Below, piece after piece: positions 8,718-17,015 of a stretch of 64,000 bases of DNA. Under the pieces are notes generated by a model. That model saw only the letters and a list, made by a program, of their open reading frames with translations. It was not told the origin of the DNA and searched no databases. The translations under genes were made by a program, and so were the position numbers. Source of the stretch: Gemmata massiliana (GTDB lineage Bacteria > Planctomycetota > Planctomycetia > Gemmatales > Gemmataceae). The stretch is taken from positions 8,391,738 to 8,455,737 of the forward strand of contig NZ_LR593886.1 of assembly GCF_901538265.1 (NCBI RefSeq). The letters are read 5' to 3'. The stretch's first letter is position 1. Every line of letters starts with the position of its first letter.

Positions 8718-10577
8718 TCACAACACGAGGTCGGACGCGGTGGTCAGTTCCCGTGCGGGAGCGGGCGCGGCGGCCTCCGTTCCAGCGAGCGGGTCGAAGT
8801 CCGACAGGTTCCCGAACGACAGGCCCGTCGCGTTCTCGACGCGGGCGATCGGCACCTGGTACGTGCGGAACGGGCCGAACACGAACGGGGCTTCAAAGTC
8901 GTCCTGGAGGTTCCTCTGCGTGAGCATGTACGCCGTGGCGGACAGCTTCCCGTCGGTCTTCACCATCACGACCACCTTCCAGTAGTCGAGCGGAATGCGC
9001 GTGCCGCGGTACACCGGATCGGCGGCGGCGAGCACCGGTCCCGTAAACACCGACACCTTCAGGTTCCGCTGGTCGGTGTTGTTCAGGATGTAGTCTTCCA
9101 GGTCGTTCCAGGTGCGCTGGTTCAGGTTCGCGTGTTGCGGGCAGGAATTCGTGTAGAAGAACGTGTCATTGTTCGCCGCCTTCGCGACCGCGGGCGATCC
9201 CCACACCGGGTCCAACCGGCGGACCATGTGCCCGCGGTCCAGGTTGTTGTTGCGGTACAGTTCGTTCCCGGACTGCGTGTCGGCCGGGATGCGCGGGTCC
9301 AGGAACCAGTTATCGGCCCGGCGCAGGTTCAGAGACTGGTTCCCGTCGATGTTGACGGCGGTGAAGTAGCACAGGCGCCGGGACCGGCACATCACGACCG
9401 AGAAGTGCGTGTACGCGAGCACGAAATCGTCCCGCCCGGGCACCGAAACCGCGTCGTCCTCTTGGGCCGACGACAGGATCGGTAACCGCACGCGGCGCCC
9501 GGTGCCTAGGAAGTCGGGCCGGTACCCCTCGCGCCCGGCGAGGCTCGCCGCGGTCGGGGCCTCGGATGCGGTTCCCCCCGGCACCGCGATCCCCGGGCGC
9601 GAGGCCGGGAGCCGGTCTAACACCGAGCGAATGACTTCCGCTTTCACGGCGAAGTTGGCCGTTCGGAAGCGCCCACCGAAGTGCAGCCCGACCGCGGCCC
9701 CGGTTTGAACGTCGAGCACCGCCGAGCCGGAGTTCCCGCCGAGGGTGGAGCAGTTGTGCTGAATGTCGGTCGCGCTCGCGGCGGGCATCAGATACCCCGG
9801 GGCGAGGCGCTTCACGTCGTAGATGTCGCGGAAGATGTTACGCATCGCGTCCTCGCCGTTGCGCGAGTCCCACGCCGGGTATCCGACAACGGCCACCGGC
9901 CCGTCAATGCGGCTGCTCGCGGCCAGTTGCACCGGTCCGGGCAACTCGTCGGCGGTGCCCAGTTCCAGTACCGCCATGTCCGGTTGGCCCGGTTCGTCCG
10001 GGGCGATGTACAACACGCGGGTGACCGGTACCTCTTTGATCGCACCGGTTTGGTACTCTTCTTTGAAGTCGATGCGAGCGGTCAGCGACCCACCGAGCGG
10101 GCTGGGGCGGAACACGAAGCCCTGCCCCCGGCCCTGCGCGAAGACGTTCGCGACGTGGCGGTTGGTGGCCACTAACCGGTCGCCGATCACCCACGCGGTG
10201 CCGACCCACTCGTAGGTCGTGTGCCCGGTCAGTTCGACGCGCCCCACGGACCGGAGGGCCGATTCCAGCACCGCCCGGCTCGGGTTCAAGCGGGTCTGCC
10301 AGTATTCCAGTTCCGGTTCCTCGAACGAGTCGTTGCGCACCAGGAGCGACGGGCGCCCGTCCAACAGGACGATCGCTTCGGAATAGTCCTGCGCGTCCGC
10401 GTCGGGCAGCGCGCGCCCCTCCATAGCGGCCCGGTAATCGGCCGGGGCCAGGGCGATCTCGTTCGCGTCCAGGATCGGGCGGTGCGCGGCGAGAGCTTTC
10501 TTCGAGCGCTCGCGCACCTCGGCCATCAGTTCAGAGTCTTCGAGGACGGCGGTAAATATTCGGGACGGGGAACTCAT
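8718..10577 (-). CDS. trypsin-like serine protease fused to DNA/RNA non-specific (NUC) endonuclease
   Basis: A 619-residue two-domain enzyme. Residues about 100-325 are a trypsin-fold protease with triad His141 (VATNRHVANV), Asp200 (QPDMAVLEL) and Ser283 (LGGNSGSAV). Residues about 350-590 are a NUC-type beta-beta-alpha metal nuclease with DRGHM at 447-451 (His450 as base) and the metal-ligand Asn region HANLNQRTWNDLE at 482-494. The N-terminal 100 residues are a separate helical region of unknown role. There is no signal peptide. It is the middle gene of the cassette, with a small inhibitor-9-like gene and an S8 protease on each side. Proteolytic control of nuclease activity, by itself or by the S8 proteases, is an attractive but untested idea. 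An AAAGGG site precedes the ATG. Confidence 0.88.
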   Translation of the reverse strand: MSSPSRIFTAVLEDSELMAEVRERSKKALAAHRPILDANEIALAPADYRAAMEGRALPDADAQDYSEAIVLLDGRPSLLVRNDSFEEPELEYWQTRLNPSRAVLESALRSVGRVELTGHTTYEWVGTAWVIGDRLVATNRHVANVFAQGRGQGFVFRPSPLGGSLTARIDFKEEYQTGAIKEVPVTRVLYIAPDEPGQPDMAVLELGTADELPGPVQLAASSRIDGPVAVVGYPAWDSRNGEDAMRNIFRDIYDVKRLAPGYLMPAASATDIQHNCSTLGGNSGSAVLDVQTGAAVGLHFGGRFRTANFAVKAEVIRSVLDRLPASRPGIAVPGGTASEAPTAASLAGREGYRPDFLGTGRRVRLPILSSAQEDDAVSVPGRDDFVLAYTHFSVVMCRSRRLCYFTAVNIDGNQSLNLRRADNWFLDPRIPADTQSGNELYRNNNLDRGHMVRRLDPVWGSPAVAKAANNDTFFYTNSCPQHANLNQRTWNDLEDYILNNTDQRNLKVSVFTGPVLAAADPVYRGTRIPLDYWKVVVMVKTDGKLSATAYMLTQRNLQDDFEAPFVFGPFRTYQVPIARVENATGLSFGNLSDFDPLAGTEAAAPAPARELTTASDLVL

Positions 10578-10673
10578 GGGCGCCCTTTGGGGAACGGGTG
10601 TAAGCGGGTGTCAATCACGAAAAGCCCGCCGCCCGAGGACCGAGCGGCGGACCGACGTTCTCGCCTCGTGCGG

Positions 10674-10904
10674 CTACTGGGGGCCGTCGGGCGGGATCTG
10701 GAAGTCACCGTCCGGCTCGATCGAAGCGATCCCGGGCATCGCACCGAGGGCGGACGTTTGGCCGTGATCGGCCGAGCCGGTGATGATCCCGGTCGTGGAC
10801 AGGATCTGGTCCACGGTCATGCCGGCTTGCGCAAGGCTCTGGGCGACTTCGTCGATCCGGTTCCGTTGCGCGGGATCGACGGTGACGACGATGCGCGTTT
10901 TCAT
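10674..10904 (-). CDS. small inhibitor-9/prodomain-like protein, 76 aa
   Basis: A 76-residue soluble protein, beginning RIVVTVDP, then an amphipathic helix (NRIDEVAQSLAQ) and a final strand MPGIASIEPDGDF. That order matches half or all of a subtilisin prodomain; the ending PGIASIEPD is close to the strand that enters the protease active site in I9 inhibitors. An excellent GGAGGAG ribosome binding site precedes the ATG. It lies 49 bases after one S8 protease gene and 96 bases before the trypsin-nuclease gene, all co-directional. It is probably a trans-acting inhibitor or folding helper for a protease of the cassette; inferred, not demonstrated. Confidence 0.7.
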   Translation of the reverse strand: MKTRIVVTVDPAQRNRIDEVAQSLAQAGMTVDQILSTTGIITGSADHGQTSALGAMPGIASIEPDGDFQIPPDGPQ

Positions 10905-10953
10905 GGCTCTCCTCCGGGCCGCCCCGGTTCAACCGGGGCAGCGAAGTTCGTGA

Positions 10954-12351
10954 TTACTGGGGGGCTTGAACGAGTCCCGACCCGGCGTCGATGACGGGGA
11001 TGCCGACCGGGCGCGCGAACCGGGTGATCATGTTCCACAGCGCGGCCCCGCGCAGCCCGCGGGCCTGTGCCCACAGCGCGGCGATACCGGCCACGTGCGG
11101 GGTCGCCATGCTGGTCCCGGAGATCGAGTGGTACCGAGCCGGCCACGCCGGGTTGCGCGGCTGACCGGGCGGCAGCGCCGGCGTGGGGACCGTCGAGAAC
11201 ACCGCCACCCCCGGCCCGACGAGGTCCACTTTCCCGCCCGCGACCGGGTTGCTCCGCGTCGAGAACGGGGCGATCCGGAGCGCGCTGTCCACTGCACCGA
11301 CGGCCAGAATCGAAGGGCTGTTCGCGGGCTGTCCGACGATACCGATCGGCGTCGCCCCGCCCCGGTTCCCGTGATTGCCGGCCGCGGCCACGATCAGGCA
11401 CCCCCGGTCGAGGGCGCGCCGACCGACCGTCTCGTAGGCGTTCGAGACGGTTGCCAGTGTGTTCCCCAGGGACATCGAGATCACCTGGCACTGTTGGTTG
11501 ATCGCCCACTCCATCCCGGCGAGAATCCACCCGCCCTGCCCCGACCCCTGGTTGCTCAGAACCTTGCCGACGTAGATGTCGCACCCGTAGGCGACGCCGT
11601 AGCGCCGCGTCCCGCCGGGCGGAACTCGGGGGCCGCACGCGGTCCCGATGCAGTGGGTGCCGTGCCCGTTCCCGTCCTGCGCCGTCTGGCCCGGGACGAA
11701 CGACTGGTTCACGACGCGCCGGCCGAGGAAGTCCGGGTGGTCGAGGTCCATCCCGGTGTCGAGAACGGCCACCCGGATGCCCTGGCCGCTGTATCGCGAC
11801 GTCGGGACGCGGCACGCCTGGAGGCCCCAGGTGAGTTGCGCGGTGTCGGCGAGCGCGGGCGGCGCGTCCTCACCGATCAGGTCCGCGCGGTGCCCGTTCA
11901 TTTGCGCGTACAGGTGATCGACCGCGGCCTTGTACCCGCGGTAGTAGTCGAGTTCCGGCGGCGCGGCCGTCGCCTGGGTCGCGTAGAAGATCGGTTCGGG
12001 CTCGACCGACAGGACCGGGATGCGGTCGTCGGCGCTCGCCGCGGCCAGCAGCGCGCCCCGGTCGCCGGGGGCCGACACGACCGCGATCCCGATGTCGGTG
12101 AACACCACGGCATCGGCGGACGCGGCCTCGGCCATGTCCACCGCGTTCTCCTCGTACTCGTCGGACGTGGCGACGTGGCTGATCCCGGCCACTTTTTTCA
12201 GCGCGTCGACGGAGTGCTTGGCGTGCCCCACGCACTCGTCCCCGAGTACGACGAGGTAGCGCCCGGTCGTTTCCGCCTCGGTCCCGGGACCGGCGGGCGG
12301 GTCGTTGTGCGCGTGGGCGTGATCGTCACGGTGTGTTCTCTTCCGGGCCAC
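10954..12351 (-). CDS. subtilisin-like S8 serine protease (classical type)
   Basis: Peptidase S8 of 465 residues with a complete triad: Asp198 in VAVLDTGMDLDHPDF, His230 in GNGHGTHCIGT and Ser414 in ISGTSMATPHVAG, plus oxyanion Asn326 in AAAGNHG. Residues about 25-125 form an inhibitor-9-like prodomain ending VLSVEPEPIFYA. There is no signal peptide; the N-terminus is basic and His-rich (ARKRTHRDDHAHAH) like that of the other S8 protease. I place the start at a GTG at 12351 because AGGAGA precedes it and the encoded VARKRTH parallels MARKKHS of the paralogue; the frame is open 37 codons further upstream. First gene of the cassette, divergent from the sigma factor gene. Confidence 0.88.
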   Translation of the reverse strand: MARKRTHRDDHAHAHNDPPAGPGTEAETTGRYLVVLGDECVGHAKHSVDALKKVAGISHVATSDEYEENAVDMAEAASADAVVFTDIGIAVVSAPGDRGALLAAASADDRIPVLSVEPEPIFYATQATAAPPELDYYRGYKAAVDHLYAQMNGHRADLIGEDAPPALADTAQLTWGLQACRVPTSRYSGQGIRVAVLDTGMDLDHPDFLGRRVVNQSFVPGQTAQDGNGHGTHCIGTACGPRVPPGGTRRYGVAYGCDIYVGKVLSNQGSGQGGWILAGMEWAINQQCQVISMSLGNTLATVSNAYETVGRRALDRGCLIVAAAGNHGNRGGATPIGIVGQPANSPSILAVGAVDSALRIAPFSTRSNPVAGGKVDLVGPGVAVFSTVPTPALPPGQPRNPAWPARYHSISGTSMATPHVAGIAALWAQARGLRGAALWNMITRFARPVGIPVIDAGSGLVQAPQ

Positions 12352-12537
12352 GGGCGTCTCCTTTTGTCTGAAGCGAAGGACGAGCGGGAGAACCCTGAAC
12401 AGGGGAGGACTCGGTCCCACTCGCGAGGAGAGCGGTGCGGCACGGGCGTTCGGACCGTACAATTTAAAATTTCATTTTCCAGGTTTCGACCGACCGCCTA
12501 GTATTGCATTCATCCAACAACTCCCGGAGTCGCGGAT
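12352..12537. promoter_or_regulatory. divergent intergenic region between protease cassette and sigma factor
   Basis: This 186-base gap separates the S8 protease gene (leftward) from the sigma factor gene (rightward) and must hold both promoters. It has an AT-rich patch at about 12460-12480 (ACAATTTAAAATTTC), which stands out in an otherwise GC-rich region. I cannot assign -35 and -10 boxes with confidence, and the sigma factor could recognise a non-standard promoter here. Confidence 0.4.
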
Positions 12538-13119
12538 ATGACTCTCACGATCGCCGCCCCGGTCCAGGCTTGGCTTGATGCGCACCGGGCCGGTGCGAAG
12601 CCACCGGTCAACGACCTGTGCTCGTTGTGCGAGGAGCGGGTGCGCGAACTCGTGCAGCCCCGGCTCCGCACGTTCCCGTTGGTGGTTCAGGACTCGCAGA
12701 CCACCGAGGTCGCGAACGAAGCGCTGCTCCGCCTCCTCGCGGCCCTCGGCCGCGACGTCCGCCCGCAATCGACGCTCGACCTCGAACGGTTCCTGGCGCA
12801 CATCATCCGCCGCGTGCTGCTCGATATGAACAGGGCGATTCAGAAGCGGAGGAGCCAGGTCGGTGCCCTCGGGGACGCCCCGGTCGCGGCGCCCGAAGAC
12901 GAGGACCGGATCGAAACGGACCTGATGGTGGCGTTCCACGAGTACATTGAGGCGCTCCAGCCGGACGAGCAGGCGCTCTTCGACGTGTTCTACTACCAGG
13001 GCAAAACCAAGCTCGAAGCCGCGGCGCTGCTCGGTTTGCCCCCCACGACCGTACACGCCCACTGGGTCAAAGCCCGGTACCGCGCGAGTAAGAAGTTCGG
13101 GCGCGATCTGACCGATTGA
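12538..13119 (+). CDS. ECF-like RNA polymerase sigma factor (sigma-70 family)
   Basis: A 193-residue sigma factor. A region-2-like segment (residues about 45-105, including LERFLAHIIRRVLLDMNRA) and a region-4 helix-turn-helix (about 135-190: LQPDEQALFDVFYYQG, then LEAAALLGLPPTTVHAHWVK) are visible. It resembles the planctomycete ECF-like sigma factors that are encoded next to Ser/Thr kinases. A CCCGGAG site precedes the ATG. The kinase gene follows after 58 bases in the same direction, and the protease cassette is divergent. Probable role: directing transcription in response to the kinase, possibly including the divergent operon; the latter link is inferred from position only. Confidence 0.85.
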   Translation: MTLTIAAPVQAWLDAHRAGAKPPVNDLCSLCEERVRELVQPRLRTFPLVVQDSQTTEVANEALLRLLAALGRDVRPQSTLDLERFLAHIIRRVLLDMNRAIQKRRSQVGALGDAPVAAPEDEDRIETDLMVAFHEYIEALQPDEQALFDVFYYQGKTKLEAAALLGLPPTTVHAHWVKARYRASKKFGRDLTD

Positions 13120-13177
13120 ATTTTTTGAAAAAAGCGGACCGTGGGGTTCTCGGCCGTCGCTCTTCGGACGAACCACC

Positions 13178-16100
13178 ATGCCACACACCGAAATTACCAA
13201 CGATTTCGCCTTCGTCCTTTACGCCCAGTGGGAGGACGCAAGGGCCCAGGGGAGCAGCACTTCCCTGGAAGAGATCTGCGCCAATCACCCCGAACTCCTG
13301 CCGGACGTTCGGGAGATCGCTCGCCGACTCGTACCCGAATCGGTTCTGTCCTGTGCCCTGCCGGGAGGCGAGTCGGTGCCGGCCCGCGAGAGCTGGGTTC
13401 CCCACGATTGGACCAAAATCGGCCAGGGGGCGTCGAGCCTCGTGTTCCGCGGGCAAGATCCCACCTTCGGCACAACGGTCGCGTTCAAGGTGCTCCAGGT
13501 GCGGGGGGCGGTGCTCGCTCCGGGGGACGGTGTTCGGTTGATGAAGCGGTTCGAGCAGGAGGCCCGGATTCTCGCGCGCCTGAAGCACGACGGGATCGTC
13601 CGGATCTTCAAAACGTTCGACCTGGGCGGGCGCCCCGTCATCGAGATGGAGCACCTCCCGAACGGCAGTCTGGCGACGCACTTGGAAGAGGTGCGCGCCC
13701 AAGGCGCGGTTGGAACCGCTCGGTTCATGGAGCGCGTCGCGCGGGCGGTCGGGTTCGCCCACGAGCGCGGGATCGTTCACCGCGACCTGAAGCCGAGCAA
13801 CATCCTGCTCGACGACGCCGGGCGGCCGTGCGTCTCGGACTTCGGGGTCGCCAAACTGATTCACCCGGACGCCCCCGATGGCCCGGCGGGTAAGCCGGGT
13901 ACCGAGCCAGTAAGTGCTCCGGGTACCGATTCGAGTAGCGACACGGACCCGGAGATTACGTGCCTGACGACCCTCGGGCGCCAGCCCGGGACCAAGGCGT
14001 ACATGGCCCCAGAACAGTTCAACGCGACCTTCGGTGAGATTAAACCGGAAACGGACGTCTGGGCACTGGGCGTCGTTTTGTACGAGCTCGTCACCGGTAC
14101 ACGCCCCTTCACCGGCGGGAACTCAAGAGAATGGGCCGAAGCGATCTGCACTGGCCCGCTGCCGAGGTCCCGGTTGCTCCCGCGGCAGCGGGCGGATCGA
14201 CTGAAGGCCATTGCCCTCCGGTGCCTCGCCCGAGAACAGAAAAACCGGTACCCTTCGGCAACCGCCGTCGCGGACGCGCTGGCCGCGGTCGCCCGCCCGG
14301 TCTGGCGAAAACTGGCCCTCGCCACCGGGCTTCTGGTCCTTACCTCGGCCTGTGTGGTCGCCCTCACGCGGCCGGAACCGGGTACAGTAGCCGTGCCCGT
14401 ACACGTCGAGTCGCCCGCTTTTGAACGCGAGGCCCGCGAAGCGTTCCAGTTCTGCGCCGACGGGAAGGTCGTCAGGGGTTTGTCCGCGTTCGTGAGCCTT
14501 TTGCCGCGCGTTCCCGAAGACCGGCACGAGTTGCGAACGGCGATCCGGGCCAACATCGCGGCCTGGTCCCGGGCGTGCGCTCAAGTCGACGGGTTGTACG
14601 CCCACTCCGAACCGATTTCGGTGGTCGCGGCGAGCAACGACGGGCGGTGGATCGCGATCGGTGACGAGCGCGGCGGTGTCGTGCTCTGGGACGCGACCAC
14701 GGGTCGCACCCACGTGCGGCTCGGTGAGCACTCCCGACGGGTGACGGCAGCCGCGTTCAGCCAGGACGGGCGCTATTTTGCCACGGGGAGCTACGACGGA
14801 TCGGTCCGCGTGTGGCCGGTTGACGGGTTCGCGACCGCGGCGCCCAAATCGATCCCGGTTATCGCCTGGGTGTTCGCCGTGGCCTTCACCCCCGACGGAA
14901 AGCACGTGGTAACGGGTACCCAGTGGGACAAAGTGGACGGGGTGCGGTTCTGGGACACTCGGACGGGTGCGGAATCGAAATCGGCACCGTCGCTCAATAA
15001 ATTCCCCCGCTTCCCCCGCGCGTTTGCGACCGCCCCGGACGGGCGCGAGTTCGTGGCACTCAACAAGGACGGTTCGGCCGAAGTGTGGGATCTCGAGAGC
15101 CGGCGCGTCCGGGGCGAGTTGGCGCTCGGAAGTCAGTCAGCCGTTCGATCGGTTACCTACGCCCCGGACGGCAAAACGATCGCGACGGGGGGTGAGAGCC
15201 TCCAGTTCTGGGACGCCAAAACGGGCCAGTTAAAATCGGACGAGCACCGGGGCGACGTTGCCGTTCTCGGGTTCGCGGCGAACGGAGAGTCCGTTGCGGT
15301 CCAGGTATCCGGCGAGTTGCGCGCCTGGCAGCCCGCGGCCAACTGTTTCGATCCGCTGCCGGTACTGCGCCCCACGGCCCCGGACGTCCAAGTCGTTTCG
15401 GGTACGCACTTGATTGGGATCGAAGCCGCGCGAACGGTCGTGCGGTTCCGGTGGCCGGACGCCGGGGTTCGCTCGTTACCGATTCCGCGGACGCGTATTG
15501 CTACGTCCATCCAGGCCGACTGGGACCGGAACTGTGTTGCCGTAGTTACGAATTCGGACGGGCTCATCAAACCGCGCCCCGAGCGAGGGGGCGGCATCGA
15601 TCTGTGGGACGCCCCGAGCGGGCACCGGGTCGGGCGCCCGATCTGGGTGCCCGGGCAAACGATCATGGGAATGGGGCTCGGTCCGAATCGGGGGGGCCTC
15701 GCGTTTCAGTCCGGCAGCGCCACACCCGAGCGGCCCGTACCGGTGTCGGTTGTCGATACCGGGCACGACCGGATCGACGCGCAACTGCCGGGGCACCGAG
15801 GGGTCGTATCTTGCATCCATTACCTCCACACGTGGTCCACATGGGTGACCGCGGGGGAAGACAAGTGCCTCCGAATTTGGTCCCCCGCGGGTGAACTACG
15901 GAACACGATTCTCCTCCCGGCCGCCGCGACCCGAGCGCACGTCGGCCCGGGCGACCGATTGCTGGCCGTGGGCTGTGTGGGCGGGCGCGTGGTCTGTATG
16001 GGTCAGATGCCCGAACCGACACTGCGGTGGGTCAGCGAGCCCGGCCCACCGTGCGATCAGGTGACGATCTCCCCGGACGGGGCTTCCGTGGTCGCTCTCG

Positions 16101-16594
16101 GTCAAGGCGGCGGCCTGCGAGCGTGGGCCGTTGCGGACGGGAGTTCGATCCCGGTCCTGACCGGGACCACTGGCGTCCGAAGTATCGCCCCGGATGGTCG
16201 CGGACCGGGGTGGGTGACGTGCCACAACGACGGGACCGTTCGGCGCTGGGCGGACCTGAGCGCCGGCGCCCCGGACTGGGAGTGGCTACCGAGCGACGGC
16301 GCCCCCGTTATCGCCACCGATCCGACCGGTACAGCGCTGGTTACTGCAACCTCGGACGGAAAAGTCCAGGCGTGGTCGATCGCGGCCCGGCTGCCTCTCG
16401 GCCCACCGGTCCGCCACTACCGACAGGTATTCGCGGGCATTTGGGGGGCCGACCGCGTGATTACGCTGAGTGAAAAGTCCGCACGAATTTGGTCGCCCAC
16501 CGACGTCCGAGAGTTACCGAAAGAAGCCGACCTCGCACGGTGGCTGACCGCGATCACCGGTGTGGCCCCGAACAGCCCCCGCGACCGAAAGTAG
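13178..16594 (+). CDS. membrane-anchored Ser/Thr protein kinase with C-terminal WD40 propeller
   Basis: A 1138-residue Hanks-type kinase. Residues about 78-370 form the kinase domain: GQGASS nucleotide loop (82-87), Lys104 in AFK, HRDLKPSN (201-208, catalytic Asp203), DFG (221-223) and a PGTKAYMAPEQF activation segment end. One transmembrane helix follows at about 375-395 (LALATGLLVLTSACVVAL), and then WD40-type repeats to the C-terminus (motifs such as GVVLWDATTG, SVRVWPVDG, LRIWSPAGE), probably one or two propellers on the other side of the membrane. This architecture is typical of Gemmata-group planctomycetes. The short N-terminal region (1-75) may contact the sigma factor encoded just upstream. 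The activating signal is unknown. Confidence 0.9.
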   Translation: MPHTEITNDFAFVLYAQWEDARAQGSSTSLEEICANHPELLPDVREIARRLVPESVLSCALPGGESVPARESWVPHDWTKIGQGASSLVFRGQDPTFGTTVAFKVLQVRGAVLAPGDGVRLMKRFEQEARILARLKHDGIVRIFKTFDLGGRPVIEMEHLPNGSLATHLEEVRAQGAVGTARFMERVARAVGFAHERGIVHRDLKPSNILLDDAGRPCVSDFGVAKLIHPDAPDGPAGKPGTEPVSAPGTDSSSDTDPEITCLTTLGRQPGTKAYMAPEQFNATFGEIKPETDVWALGVVLYELVTGTRPFTGGNSREWAEAICTGPLPRSRLLPRQRADRLKAIALRCLAREQKNRYPSATAVADALAAVARPVWRKLALATGLLVLTSACVVALTRPEPGTVAVPVHVESPAFEREAREAFQFCADGKVVRGLSAFVSLLPRVPEDRHELRTAIRANIAAWSRACAQVDGLYAHSEPISVVAASNDGRWIAIGDERGGVVLWDATTGRTHVRLGEHSRRVTAAAFSQDGRYFATGSYDGSVRVWPVDGFATAAPKSIPVIAWVFAVAFTPDGKHVVTGTQWDKVDGVRFWDTRTGAESKSAPSLNKFPRFPRAFATAPDGREFVALNKDGSAEVWDLESRRVRGELALGSQSAVRSVTYAPDGKTIATGGESLQFWDAKTGQLKSDEHRGDVAVLGFAANGESVAVQVSGELRAWQPAANCFDPLPVLRPTAPDVQVVSGTHLIGIEAARTVVRFRWPDAGVRSLPIPRTRIATSIQADWDRNCVAVVTNSDGLIKPRPERGGGIDLWDAPSGHRVGRPIWVPGQTIMGMGLGPNRGGLAFQSGSATPERPVPVSVVDTGHDRIDAQLPGHRGVVSCIHYLHTWSTWVTAGEDKCLRIWSPAGELRNTILLPAAATRAHVGPGDRLLAVGCVGGRVVCMGQMPEPTLRWVSEPGPPCDQVTISPDGASVVALGQGGGLRAWAVADGSSIPVLTGTTGVRSIAPDGRGPGWVTCHNDGTVRRWADLSAGAPDWEWLPSDGAPVIATDPTGTALVTATSDGKVQAWSIAARLPLGPPVRHYRQVFAGIWGADRVITLSEKSARIWSPTDVRELPKEADLARWLTAITGVAPNSPRDRK

Positions 16595-16678
16595 CCGCGC
16601 CCGAACCGCGTTTCACCCGCGCGGCGCAACAGTCGGGTGGATTGTTGTTCTCCCGGTTCCCGAACCCAAAGGTGTCTC

Positions 16679-16879
16679 ATGCAAAATGCAGACGACGTTT
16701 CCCAAACTCCAACCCAAACCGCACCTCCAACCCCGGTCCCGGTCCCCCCGGGCACAAAACCGGCCGATATGCAAGTGACTTGCAAGTTGCCCAACGGCAG
16801 CCTGCTAGACACAACCTACCACGATTGTGTCAATGTGCGACTCGGAACCGTGGTGGGCAAAGGCGGGACGGCGGAGTGA
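16679..16879 (+). CDS. small Pro/Thr-rich hypothetical protein, 66 aa
   Basis: Not recognised. The N-terminal half is low-complexity Gln/Thr/Pro (TQTAPPTPVPVPPGT); the second half has a more ordered look with two Cys (VTCKLPNG, YHDCVNVRL). An AAAGGTG ribosome binding site lies upstream of the ATG chosen here; the frame is open further upstream but with atypical composition. It follows the kinase gene by 84 bases in the same direction and precedes a hairpin, so it may be the last gene of the sigma-kinase operon. Confidence 0.45.
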   Translation: MQNADDVSQTPTQTAPPTPVPVPPGTKPADMQVTCKLPNGSLLDTTYHDCVNVRLGTVVGKGGTAE

Positions 16880-16918
16880 TGGCACCCGCGAGGCGCCTTT
16901 CAACAAACACGAGTACCC

Positions 16919-16944
16919 GCCCGCGCCTCAGTGGGGGCGCGGGC
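16919..16944. terminator. GC-rich hairpin between convergent genes
   Basis: A perfect 9-bp stem GCCCGCGCC/GGCGCGGGC (16919-16927 and 16936-16944) with an 8-base loop. It lies between the rightward sigma-kinase-small ORF group and the leftward BNR protein gene, whose stop is at 17016. No long T-run follows on either strand, so it may be a bidirectional terminator or only a structural hairpin. Confidence 0.4.
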
Positions 16945-17015
16945 ATAGAGATAAATAACCACATGCCGCGTGAACGGACCCACCGCGCCGCAGTCACTTC
17001 CAGACCGCGCACCAA

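Noticed and set aside
10966..12501. 511-codon rightward frame opposite the S8 protease
   Set aside because: Antisense shadow of a gene with a complete catalytic triad; Arg/Pro-rich and no motif.
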